Position numbers and translations under genes: made by a program
Part shown: one piece after another, positions 1 through 6,837 of the stretch
Numbering within the stretch: position 1 is the first letter of the stretch
Layout of the letters: each line of letters starts with the position of its first letter
Source: JAFGED01 sp964551295
Lineage (GTDB): Bacteria > Chloroflexota > Anaerolineae > B4-G1
Direction: 5' to 3'
NCBI GenBank assembly: GCA_964551295.1
Contig: CAZKDJ010000096.1
Location: forward strand, 1-14,891
DNA length: 14,891 nucleotides
Notes under the pieces: generated by a model
Seen by the model: the letters and a program-made list of their open reading frames with translations, nothing else
Databases searched by the model: none
What the model was told of the DNA's origin: nothing

Positions 1-567
1 GGCGTCCCCCTGCACCTGCGTGGGGGAGAGCAGCACCTCGGCCAGCGGGTAGCGGCGGTCCAGCACGTTGAGGATATCGCGCAGCGCGGCGGCGGTGGGG
101 GAGGTGACGACGCCGATGCGGCGGGGCAGGGGGGGGAGCGGCCGCTTGCGCTCCGGGTCGAACAGTCCCTCGGCCTCCAACTGCGCCTTGAGCCGCTCGA
201 ACGCCAGGTACAGGTTGCCCACGCCGGCCGGTTGGATTCGATCGACGTAGAGCTGGTAGCGCCCGCCGGCCTCGTACACGCTCACGTTGCCGTGGGCCAG
301 CGTCAGGTCGCCGCTGGCGGGTAGGTAGTCCTGTGCGTCGGCCACGTTGCGCCACATGACGCACGGCACCTGTGCGCCCGCGTCCTTGAGCGTAAAGTAG
401 CAGTGGCCGGAGGAGGCGCGGCTGAAATTGGAGACCTCCCCCTCGACCCACACGTCGTCCAGTACCGGGTCGTCCTCGAACAGCCGCCGGATATGCCCGG
501 TGAGCTGGCTCACGGTGAAGGGCTCAGAGATCGTCGGTCCGCCAAAGAGGCTGAGTTGTTCGAACAT
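1..567 (-). CDS. xseA: Exodeoxyribonuclease VII large subunit, N-terminal part (runs off the window start)
   Basis: Exonuclease VII degrades single-stranded DNA in both directions into short oligonucleotides in the cytoplasm; XseA is the catalytic large subunit and works with XseB. The 189 visible residues begin MFEQLSLFGG. Residues 17-110 are the OB-fold DNA-binding domain typical of XseA, with VWVEGEVSNFSR (39-50), GHCYFTLKD (54-62) and VMWRNV (70-75). The catalytic domain starts with GNLYLAFERLK (117-127) and RRIGVVTSPTAAALRDI (149-165), a hallmark XseA segment. The 3' end lies outside the window; the full protein is usually 400-450 residues. The ATG at 567 is chosen because the protein begins at the usual distance before the OB fold and a promoter lies just upstream. 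There is no Shine-Dalgarno sequence. Identification is confident; only the exact start is open. Confidence 0.95.
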   Translation of the reverse strand, partial: MFEQLSLFGGPTISEPFTVSQLTGHIRRLFEDDPVLDDVWVEGEVSNFSRASSGHCYFTLKDAGAQVPCVMWRNVADAQDYLPASGDLTLAHGNVSVYEAGGRYQLYVDRIQPAGVGNLYLAFERLKAQLEAEGLFDPERKRPLPPLPRRIGVVTSPTAAALRDILNVLDRRYPLAEVLLSPTQVQGDA

Positions 568-577
568 GATGGGGATT

Positions 578-606
578 ATGATAGCCCAGTGGGGGGCAGG
601 TGTCAA
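578..606 (-). promoter_or_regulatory. Sigma-70-type promoter for xseA
   Basis: On the minus strand a perfect -35 TTGACA (606 to 601) is followed after 17 bases by TATCAT (583 to 578), five of six matches to the -10 consensus. The predicted transcript would start near 571, only about 4 bases before the xseA ATG at 567. The mRNA would then be leaderless or nearly so, which fits the absence of a ribosome binding site there. Confidence 0.6.
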
Positions 607-622
607 GTGTGGCGTGCCCCTG

Positions 623-651
623 TTACCTTTTTCTACTTTCTGCGATATACT
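623..651 (+). promoter_or_regulatory. Weak candidate promoter for the ECF sigma factor gene
   Basis: TATACT at 646-651 is a good -10 element. The hexamer 17 bases upstream, TTACCT (623-628), matches the -35 consensus at only three positions, so the promoter may be weak or need an activator. ECF sigma genes are often autoregulated, but no ECF-type -35 such as GGAAC was recognised here. It is divergent from the xseA promoter in the same 104-base gap. Confidence 0.35.
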
Positions 652-671
652 CTGTGAATGTTGAAGGGGAG

Positions 672-1253
672 ATGACCCCAGGGAGATTTTTATTGATTCA
701 ATCCAGAACTTTGACTGGGGGTGAAGACGAGGTATCGCTGGTAGAGTCTGCACAAAGTGATCCCGCAGCTTTTGCCATTCTCTATTGGCAGTACGTGACG
801 CCGGTCTTTCGCTACGTCTATAGCAGAGTGGGCAATGTGCCTGACGCCAAGGACCTGACCGCGCAGGTTTTCAGTCAGGCACTGGAGGGGTTGTCCCACT
901 ATCGTCACCGAGGACGTTTCGCTGCCGGGCTTTTTACAATTGCCCGCCGCCGGGTGGCAGATCACTATCGCGGGCGACAGGATTACGTATCTTTCGACGA
1001 GTCCCTCGACAGCCCGGATCGGGGCGACAACCCTGTGGATTGTCTCGTGCGGCAAGAATCTTTGGAGAGATTGGCAGCCCCAGTGGGACAGCTGGATGAG
1101 GAAAAGCAAGAGCTACTGCGGCTGCGTTTTGCCGCTGGCCTGACCTACGGCGAGATGGCGCGAGTTTTGAAGCGCTCCGAGGCGGCGGTCAAGATGGCTG
1201 TGCGTCGCCTGTTGCGCCGGTTGGAGGCTGAGTGGGAGGAAGAGGATGTGTGA
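672..1253 (+). CDS. ECF-type RNA polymerase sigma factor (sigma-70 family)
   Basis: A 193-residue extracytoplasmic-function sigma factor that would direct RNA polymerase to a small set of promoters. Region 2 spans about residues 34-102 (AFAILYWQYVTPVFRYVYSR, then DAKDLTAQVFSQAL and FTIARRRVADHYR). Region 4 spans about 131-187, with a helix-turn-helix LTYGEMARVLKRSEAAVKMAVRR. Regions 1 and 3 are absent, as expected for ECF factors. The ATG at 672 has a GAAGGGGA stretch only two bases before it, which is closer than usual; a TTG at 693 with AGGGAG 7 bases upstream is a real alternative. The frame is open from 600, but residues before 672 look like non-coding sequence. Its stop overlaps the start of the next, broken gene by 8 bases, the classic sigma/anti-sigma arrangement. 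The gene itself is intact although its partner is destroyed. Confidence 0.88.
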   Translation: MTPGRFLLIQSRTLTGGEDEVSLVESAQSDPAAFAILYWQYVTPVFRYVYSRVGNVPDAKDLTAQVFSQALEGLSHYRHRGRFAAGLFTIARRRVADHYRGRQDYVSFDESLDSPDRGDNPVDCLVRQESLERLAAPVGQLDEEKQELLRLRFAAGLTYGEMARVLKRSEAAVKMAVRRLLRRLEAEWEEEDV

Positions 1254-2822
1254 GTGCACAGATAATCATTCACCTCGTGTCGAGACGGGACTTGAGATGC
1301 TCTTTACTACACCGGTGCCAGATGCGGCCTTTGTCGCCGGTCTGGAGCGGCAGCTCGTGAACTCGGGAGGGTTTTCGACGTGGTGGGGCTGACCAAGTCC
1401 CCTGGTGTCTCAGTTGGCGTCGCTGGAGGGTGGCGGCCCTGATTCTGGTGCTGGTCTTGGTCGTGACGGTGGTCGTCGCTGGCCCGCAGGAGGTGTGGGC
1501 TAGCCTACAGAGACTCTTGGGAGGTTATGTGCCAGGTCTCGGCTTCGTCAACCTGGAGCAGGCCTGGATGCTACCGGAGCCGGTGGAGGCCAGCCGTGAG
1601 GGGGTGACCGTACGCGTCGAGCACGTCGTGGCGTCGGCAGACGGCACGGTCGTTCAATTCAGTACCGTCGAGGGTATTCGCCATCTGCTCTTTCCCGTAT
1701 CGGAGTGGAAGTGGGATTACGGTCAGGCCAGTGACGAATTTGAGGCTTTTTTGCGCCTGCCGGATGCTAGAGGTGGGTGCCAAGACCATGCGTGTAGGGG
1801 GCGGGACATTGGCTTTCCCGTCTCTGCCGGGCGGTACAGAGGTCGAGAATGTTACACTGGAACTGCCGCGCTTGCCACTGCTGCCGCCCGGTGCAGCGCC
1901 GGAGGATTGGGATATCCCGCTGCCTCTTCGGCCTGTCACAGAGGAGGTAGCGGCGGACCTCGGCGTGCAGGTGTACACCTTGTCCGACGGTAGCGATACC
2001 CACAAGGATATTACCCTACACGTGCTGGAGGTGGCGCACGGCCCCGACGAAACGGCCATCCACGTCCGCGTGGACTAGGAGCCAGAGGTGGGAAACGTTT
2101 CGGTCATGCGCCCCAGGCCTTTTGACAGTAGCCTGCATGGGGTACAATTGCACGACGGTCACATTTTCTACGCGGCGCAGGATATCGACGGCTGGTCTCC
2201 TGTCGAGTATGAAGGTCCGAGGGTGCTTTTTGGAGAGGGGACACCGGCAGAGTCTTGGCCAACGAGCTACGAAGACATGTGGACCTTTTATCCGCTTTGG
2301 CGTTCACCGTACAGTCTGACCCTTCAATTGGCATGGGTCGACGTTTTCGTCCCGATAGAAGGTGTGGGTTTCACCGTGGACTTGGGTGACGACCCGCAGG
2401 CAGGGGTGTGGCAGCCGCTCGATGACTTTTGTGGTCGACGGTCGTACGATGCATGTCACCTGGGCGAAACTTAAAGCTTTCCAGATCGCAAGCCCAAAAC
2501 TGGTTGGGTATAGAGACCGGCTGGAAGTTGAGCTTTGAGGGGGCACCGGTGGAATGGGAGCGAAACGGCCGGGTTCTAGAGAGAGTCATACTTGTGGGAG
2601 ATGATGCCTTTCCTATTCTTGTTGGATGGATGGGCAATGGCCATTGGATTCGGGAACTTGGATGAAACATGGCGCTTGAAAGATCCAGATGCTCCGTTAC
2701 GTGGCCTTGTCATTCTCACTGAAGTTCCCGAGGGCCCGGTTTGCGTGCAGGTTAGTAAAGTGCTTGTGCGCATGGATGGACCGTGGGCTGTCCCTGGACG
2801 ATACCTCAAACGGGCCAGATAG
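1246..2822 (+). pseudogene. Broken membrane partner of the ECF sigma factor (putative anti-sigma factor)
   Basis: One long gene can be pieced together through several frames. Segment 1 (1246-1389) encodes a short cytoplasmic part, MCECTDNHSP... to DAAFVAGLERQLV, stopped by TGA at 1390. Segment 2 (about 1388-1768) encodes WRRWRVAALILVLVLVVTVV, a transmembrane helix, then an outer domain. Segment 3 (about 1768-2075) contains LPPGAAPEDWDIPLPLRP and ends at TAG 2076, where GTGGACTAG probably replaced a Trp codon. Segment 4 runs in the same frame to about 2427 (GFTVDLGDDPQAGVW), segment 5 to TGA 2536, segment 6 to about 2655, and segment 7 to TAG 2820 (VRMDGPWAV). The layout of small cytoplasmic domain, one membrane helix and large beta-rich outer domain suits a regulator of the adjacent sigma factor. 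The ORFs are too fragmented to be functional. The family assignment is by resemblance only. Confidence 0.8.
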
Positions 2823-2851
2823 ACGACTGAACTCTCTCCCAAACTGCATTC

Positions 2852-4018
2852 CTATGGCTCGACGCCCTTGACGTACCGGTCGAAGAACGCGATCGAGCGC
2901 TGCATGGCTGTGCCAAAGCTGTTCGAGATGTTGTGGTTGTCGCCCTCGTAGATGTACAGCTCGGTCCGCTCGTCGATCGCTACGAGTTGCGCGTACAGGT
3001 TCTGGGAGAACTCAAGCGGCACCGAATCATCCGCTGTGCCGTGGTGCAGTTGGAGCGGGCCGGATAGGTCGCCCAGGTAGGACGTCGGGGACAGGGCGGC
3101 CCAGAACTCGGGGTTCTCCTCGGGTGTGCCGTAGGTATCGAACGTCTCCTCCAAGCCCCGGTGCCTGGGGTGGTCTGGGTCCAGTGTTGGCGTCGGGCCG
3201 TCCGATCGCCAGCGCCTCCAGGCCTCGATCAGCTCCGCGTAGGGCGCGGTGGTGCCGGCCCAGACGGCGCCGGCCTTGACGTCCTCCGTCACGACCATGG
3301 CGCGCACCGTGATCCCCCCGCCCATCGAGTGGCCCCACATGCCGATCCGGTCGGGGTCGGCGTCGGGATATTGTTTGAGCGATGCCACGGCGTTGAGCAC
3401 GTCGACGGTGTAATCGGGCACGGTGTGCCCGCTCGACGGTTCCCCCTCCGATTTATCGTGTCCGCGGTAATCGGAGCGAAAGACGATGTACCCGTTCCTG
3501 GCGAACCCATCCACGTAGGCCACGTAGCGCTCTGTGGTGCGGTATTGATCGGGTGGGATGTAGCCGTGGTTGAACACGACCACGGGCCAGCCGCTCTCGG
3601 GTTTCTCTCCCTGGGGTACCGTCAGCAGGGCATAGATCTTGAGTCCCTCGGAGAGATATGAAGTAATGTACCGGTCATAGTTGGATCCCAGGTCTAGCGT
3701 CTCTTCGATGGTGATCTCGCTGCCGAGATAGTCTTGCTGGCGCATCACCTCGATCATCAGCGGGTGGGTCGGGGTGGGAGTTGGCGTGGGCGAGGGGGTG
3801 GTGGTCGGCGTGGGAGTCGGTGTGGCCGTTGGATTGGGTGTGATCGTCGGCGTGTGCGTTGGCGTCAGTGTCGGCGGGACGGTCGTTGGCGACGGCAGTG
3901 CGGTGGGCTGTGGACCGCCGCACGCAGCCAGCACGATCATCCCGAGGATCAACAAGCAGACCCCAAAGAACAGGGCGCGTTTTTGTGTAACCGCACCCGA
4001 AATCATTCGCATAGTCAT
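2852..4018 (-). CDS. Lipoprotein alpha/beta hydrolase with Thr-Pro linker (prolyl-oligopeptidase-like fold)
   Basis: A 388-residue membrane-anchored hydrolase, last gene of the export operon and 16 bases after the preceding lipoprotein gene. Residues 1-33 are a lipoprotein signal peptide ending in the lipobox LAAC with the lipidated Cys33. Residues about 35-87 are a Thr/Pro-rich spacer. The catalytic domain follows: VVVFNHGY (147-154) supplies the oxyanion region, GHSMGG (229-234) the nucleophile Ser231, HGTADDSVP (326-334) the acid Asp330, and EGDNHN (358-363) the base His362. This is the Ser-Asp-His order of S9 peptidases and related esterases; the substrate cannot be told. A GTG at 4051 would extend the protein by 11 residues into the upstream gene; the ATG at 4018 gives a more normal signal peptide. 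ATG codons at 4012 and 4006 are also possible. It should act outside the membrane. Confidence 0.88.
   Translation of the reverse strand: MTMRMISGAVTQKRALFFGVCLLILGMIVLAACGGPQPTALPSPTTVPPTLTPTHTPTITPNPTATPTPTPTTTPSPTPTPTPTHPLMIEVMRQQDYLGSEITIEETLDLGSNYDRYITSYLSEGLKIYALLTVPQGEKPESGWPVVVFNHGYIPPDQYRTTERYVAYVDGFARNGYIVFRSDYRGHDKSEGEPSSGHTVPDYTVDVLNAVASLKQYPDADPDRIGMWGHSMGGGITVRAMVVTEDVKAGAVWAGTTAPYAELIEAWRRWRSDGPTPTLDPDHPRHRGLEETFDTYGTPEENPEFWAALSPTSYLGDLSGPLQLHHGTADDSVPLEFSQNLYAQLVAIDERTELYIYEGDNHNISNSFGTAMQRSIAFFDRYVKGVEP
3758..3916 (-). repeat. Thr-Pro low-complexity linker in the hydrolase gene
   Basis: About 53 codons are almost entirely Thr and Pro (for example TPTPTPTTTPSPTPTPTP). At the DNA level this gives short, imperfect tandem repeats, GTCGG and GTGGGxGT on the plus strand. 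It is a disordered spacer between the lipid anchor and the catalytic domain, typical of secreted proteins in Chloroflexota. It is not a CRISPR array. Confidence 0.85.
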
Positions 4019-4034
4019 TGCCTGAAACTGAACC

Positions 4035-4787
4035 TCATGTGGCCCCCGCACGCTCCTCCAGCAGCTCGATCAGCGGCCTCAGCAGAAAGTTGGCTTGCCT
4101 GCTGCCGGAACCTCCCCTGCTGCCTGCGCCACCAGATCCGTCACCGGGGAAGCCGCCGCCAGCTTGCATGGTGGCGCGCATTTCTTCTCGTTCCTCGTCG
4201 GTCATGTTGGCAAACTCGGCCCGCTGCGTAGCCATCTCGGGCGGCATCTCTCCGTCTGACCCGCCTGGCGGCCCACCGGGGAAGCCTCCGCCCGCTTCCA
4301 TCGTCGCGCGAACCGCTTCCCGTTCCTCATCGCTCATGTCTCCACCGGGGCCCCCTGCGCCCGGTCTGGGGCTTTCCATGCCTTGTTCCTCCATCCAGGC
4401 CCGCAAATCCTCCTGCGTGAGCTGCATGGCCGCGATGGCTTGCAACTGCTCCTGCGTCATCGCCTCTTCGATCTGCTTCAGGACGGCATCTATCTCGGCC
4501 TGGATCGTCACGCCGCCGCCTTGAAGTGCCTGCCACAATGGCAGAAGCGTCTTTGCCTGTTCCTGCGTGACGGCGTGCTCCATCTCTTCCAGCAGCAGCG
4601 TGCCCAGCATGAGCTGGTTCGACACGCTCAGTGCACCCTCGTAGGATGTATCGAGCACCTCGCTGGTGTAGGAGCTATTTACAGCTTCTTCCACTACCTG
4701 CGTCGGTTCGCTACTGGCACAGGCAGCCAGCAGCGCCACAGGCAATACTAGCACAAGTATTGATACTATGACAGTCTGAAATCTCAT
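4035..4787 (-). CDS. Small lipoprotein with TxEQ helices and duplicated DEER/GGGFPG motif
   Basis: A 250-residue protein of unknown function. The signal peptide ends in the lipobox LAAC with Cys23. Residues 50-135 are predicted helical and hold recurring TQEQ/TQED starts: VTQEQAKTLLPLWQAL (73-88), MTQEQLQAIAAM (110-121), LTQEDLRAWM (123-132). Two copies of a motif follow: MSDEEREAVRATMEAGGGFP (151-170) and MTDEEREEMRATMQAGGGFP (195-214), with Gly/Pro-rich stretches between and after. The helical motifs recall the LTxxQ repeats of Spy/CpxP-type extracytoplasmic chaperones, but this is a resemblance only. It is downstream of the MacB-like permease by 29 bases and upstream of the hydrolase by 16, so it belongs to the transporter operon. 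An extracytoplasmic accessory, chaperone or sensor role is inference. The start is supported by GGAGGT six bases upstream. Confidence 0.85.
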   Translation of the reverse strand: MRFQTVIVSILVLVLPVALLAACASSEPTQVVEEAVNSSYTSEVLDTSYEGALSVSNQLMLGTLLLEEMEHAVTQEQAKTLLPLWQALQGGGVTIQAEIDAVLKQIEEAMTQEQLQAIAAMQLTQEDLRAWMEEQGMESPRPGAGGPGGDMSDEEREAVRATMEAGGGFPGGPPGGSDGEMPPEMATQRAEFANMTDEEREEMRATMQAGGGFPGDGSGGAGSRGGSGSRQANFLLRPLIELLEERAGAT

Positions 4788-4793
4788 GTTCTT

Positions 4794-4799
4794 ACCTCC
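4794..4799 (-). promoter_or_regulatory. Shine-Dalgarno sequence of the repeat lipoprotein gene
   Basis: GGAGGT on the minus strand lies six bases before the ATG at 4787 and fixes that start. It is the strongest site in the export operon, which may mean high translation of the lipoprotein relative to the transporter. Confidence 0.8.
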
Positions 4800-4816
4800 A
4801 TTTCAATCTCCAATCT

Positions 4817-6043
4817 CTATTCTCTTCTCAATGCCTCGATCGGATCCAACTGCGCCGCCTGGGTCGCGGGATAATATCCGAAAAAGATGCCCACCGCCGC
4901 TGCTGCGCCAAAGGCCAGCGGGATCGAAGCTGTCACGATCTCGGTGCGCATCGTGCCCAGCTCGTTAAAGGCATAGGAGCCTCCGACGCCGATCAGCACG
5001 CCCACGATCCCGCCGATCAGGCTCAGCATCACCGCCTCTAGCAGGAACTGGAGCAGCACGTCGCGCGGGCGCGCCCCCAGGGCTTGCCGCAGGCCGATCT
5101 CTTTCGTCCGCTCGGTGACGCTGACCAGCATGATGTTCATGATGCCGATGCCGCCTACCACCAGCGAGATGCCCGCCACCCAACCCAGCAGGTTGCGAAA
5201 TGCCTCCGTCGTCGACGCCTGGGCGTCGATGATGCTATCCTGCGTCGTCAGTGCAAAGCCAGGTGAATCGGCCGTCGTGCCGTACAGCTTCATGAGTTCA
5301 CTGCTCAACTGGGCCATCACGTCATCCATGGTATCTCTGCTCTCGGCAGAGACGTACACCATGCGCAGGGTGTCGCCACCAAAGCGCATGTTGGTGAATT
5401 TCTTGAAAATCACGGTGATGGGAATGTACACCCGCTCGTCGTAATCGGTGTTGCCGACCAGGCCTTTTTGCGCCATCACGCCGACGACGATGAACTTGGT
5501 CGAGTCGATCTTGATCGACTGTCCGACGGCTGAGCTCGTGCCGCCAAAGAGCTCCTGAGCGATGTCGTATCCCAGTACGACCACTTTGTTGGTCCGGTCG
5601 TTGTCATCGTCGATGATAAAACGCCCTTCCGCCAGCGCGTACTCGCGCACCTTGGTAAAACTGGGCGTCGTGCCGACGACGGAGATGTCTTCCAGCGTCG
5701 TGCTGCCGCCTTTGATATCCTGCGTGGTCGATTGCTCCGCCGAGATGCCATTGATGCCGGTCAGTTCCCCTTCGAGGGTGGTGAGGTTGTCGTAGGTCAG
5801 GCCGGGCGGGGGTGCCGATCCGGGGCCGAACCCGCCTCTGCTGAACGACGGCATGATCACGATCAGGTTCGCGCCCAGCGAGTTGATCTGATCGGCGATT
5901 TCGGCCTCGGCACCGGCGCTGACGGCCAGCATCACGATCACCGCCGCCACGCCGATGATCACGCCCAGGGTGGTGAGGAACGAGCGCACCTTGTTGAGGG
6001 TCAGACCCTCCCACGCTACTTTCAACGTTCGCCAAAAGCTCAT
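4817..6043 (-). CDS. MacB/FtsX-family ABC transporter permease
   Basis: A 408-residue permease of the type VII (MacB-like) ABC transporters, which use ATP in the cytoplasm to drive movements on the outer side of the membrane. The first membrane helix is at about 22-43 (FLTTLGVIIGVAAVIVMLAV). A MacB periplasmic-core-like domain follows at about 45-280. The FtsX domain with three more helices covers about 285-400, with the conserved cytoplasmic segment SVTERTKEIGLRQALGARPRDVL. The protein ends DPIEALRRE, typical of the family. The ATG at 6043 overlaps the TGA of the ATPase gene as ATGA; the frame is open further upstream, but that part is antisense-like sequence inside the ATPase gene. Unlike E. 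coli MacB, the ATPase is a separate polypeptide. Confidence 0.94.
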   Translation of the reverse strand: MSFWRTLKVAWEGLTLNKVRSFLTTLGVIIGVAAVIVMLAVSAGAEAEIADQINSLGANLIVIMPSFSRGGFGPGSAPPPGLTYDNLTTLEGELTGINGISAEQSTTQDIKGGSTTLEDISVVGTTPSFTKVREYALAEGRFIIDDDNDRTNKVVVLGYDIAQELFGGTSSAVGQSIKIDSTKFIVVGVMAQKGLVGNTDYDERVYIPITVIFKKFTNMRFGGDTLRMVYVSAESRDTMDDVMAQLSSELMKLYGTTADSPGFALTTQDSIIDAQASTTEAFRNLLGWVAGISLVVGGIGIMNIMLVSVTERTKEIGLRQALGARPRDVLLQFLLEAVMLSLIGGIVGVLIGVGGSYAFNELGTMRTEIVTASIPLAFGAAAAVGIFFGYYPATQAAQLDPIEALRRE

Positions 6044-6783
6044 TGCGCGCCTCCGTTGTAACCGTTGTGCAGGTGGGCGATGCCGCTGGCTTGGGTCTTG
6101 TCGGACACGATCTCGCCATCTACCAGGTAGATCACGCGCTGGGCGTGCTCGGCGATATCCAACTCGTGGGTGACCATGACGATGGTCGCGCCTTGATCGT
6201 GTAGTTGACACAACAGGACCATGATTTCCTGTCCGGATTTGGTGTCCAGGTTGCCCGTCGGCTCGTCGGCCAGGATGATGGTCGGGTTGTTGACCAGCGC
6301 CCGTGCGATGGCCACCCGCTGCTGCTGCCCGCCCGAAAGTTCGTTGGGCTTGTGATGCGTGCGATCCCCGAGCCCGACCGATTCCAGAGCTTCAATGGCG
6401 CGCTCGTGGCATTCTGCATCGGACAGAGGGTCGACGCTGTTGTACATCAGGGGCAGCATCACGTTCTTGGCCGCGCTCAGTCTCGGCAGCAGGTTGTAGG
6501 ATTGAAAGACAAAGCCGATTTTGCGGTTGCGCACGTTGGCCAACTCGTTTTTGCTCAGCTGACTGACGTCCTCGCCGTCCAGTTCGTAGGCGCCATCGGT
6601 CGGGTGATCCAGGCAGCCGAGGATGTTCATCAGCGTCGATTTGCCCGAGCCGGAAGGCCCCATGACGGCGACGAACTCGCCTCTTTCGACGGCGGCGTTC
6701 ACGCTTTTCAGCGCGCTCACGGCGATGTCGCCGCTGCCATAGATCTTGGTTAAATCGGTAATTTCAATGAGATGCTCTTGCAT
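6040..6783 (-). CDS. MacB/LolD-type ABC transporter ATP-binding protein
   Basis: A 247-residue nucleotide-binding subunit with every ATPase motif: Walker A GPSGSGKST (42-50), Q-loop Gln94 in FVFQSYNLLP, signature LSGGQQQR (149-156), Walker B IILADEP with Asp173-Glu174, D-loop NLD (178-180) and H-loop His206 in MVTHE. The sequence is of the LolD/MacB subfamily, where the same ATPase pairs with an FtsX-type permease, here the next gene by a 4-base overlap. A GAGAGGAAG stretch precedes the ATG. It sits 54 bases downstream of the second adaptor gene. The 20-residue tail after the core (SGIAHLHNGYNGGAQ end) is variable in the family. Confidence 0.96.
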   Translation of the reverse strand: MQEHLIEITDLTKIYGSGDIAVSALKSVNAAVERGEFVAVMGPSGSGKSTLMNILGCLDHPTDGAYELDGEDVSQLSKNELANVRNRKIGFVFQSYNLLPRLSAAKNVMLPLMYNSVDPLSDAECHERAIEALESVGLGDRTHHKPNELSGGQQQRVAIARALVNNPTIILADEPTGNLDTKSGQEIMVLLCQLHDQGATIVMVTHELDIAEHAQRVIYLVDGEIVSDKTQASGIAHLHNGYNGGAQ

Positions 6784-6837
6784 ATCTTCCTCTCCGGTTC
6801 CAGATCAACCGCGAACAAAAGCCAGTGATCGTTTTCG

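Noticed and set aside
1246..2822. Programmed +1 frameshifting in the sigma-linked gene
   Set aside because: Five shifts and an in-frame amber codon in one gene are far beyond any known programmed frameshift; decay or sequence error is simpler.
3161..3661. Plus-strand frame of 166 codons within the hydrolase gene
   Set aside because: It is antisense to the catalytic domain of the hydrolase and has no family features.
3758..3916. Tandem repeats resembling a CRISPR or minisatellite
   Set aside because: They are short, imperfect and in frame with a Thr-Pro linker; there are no spacers of constant length.
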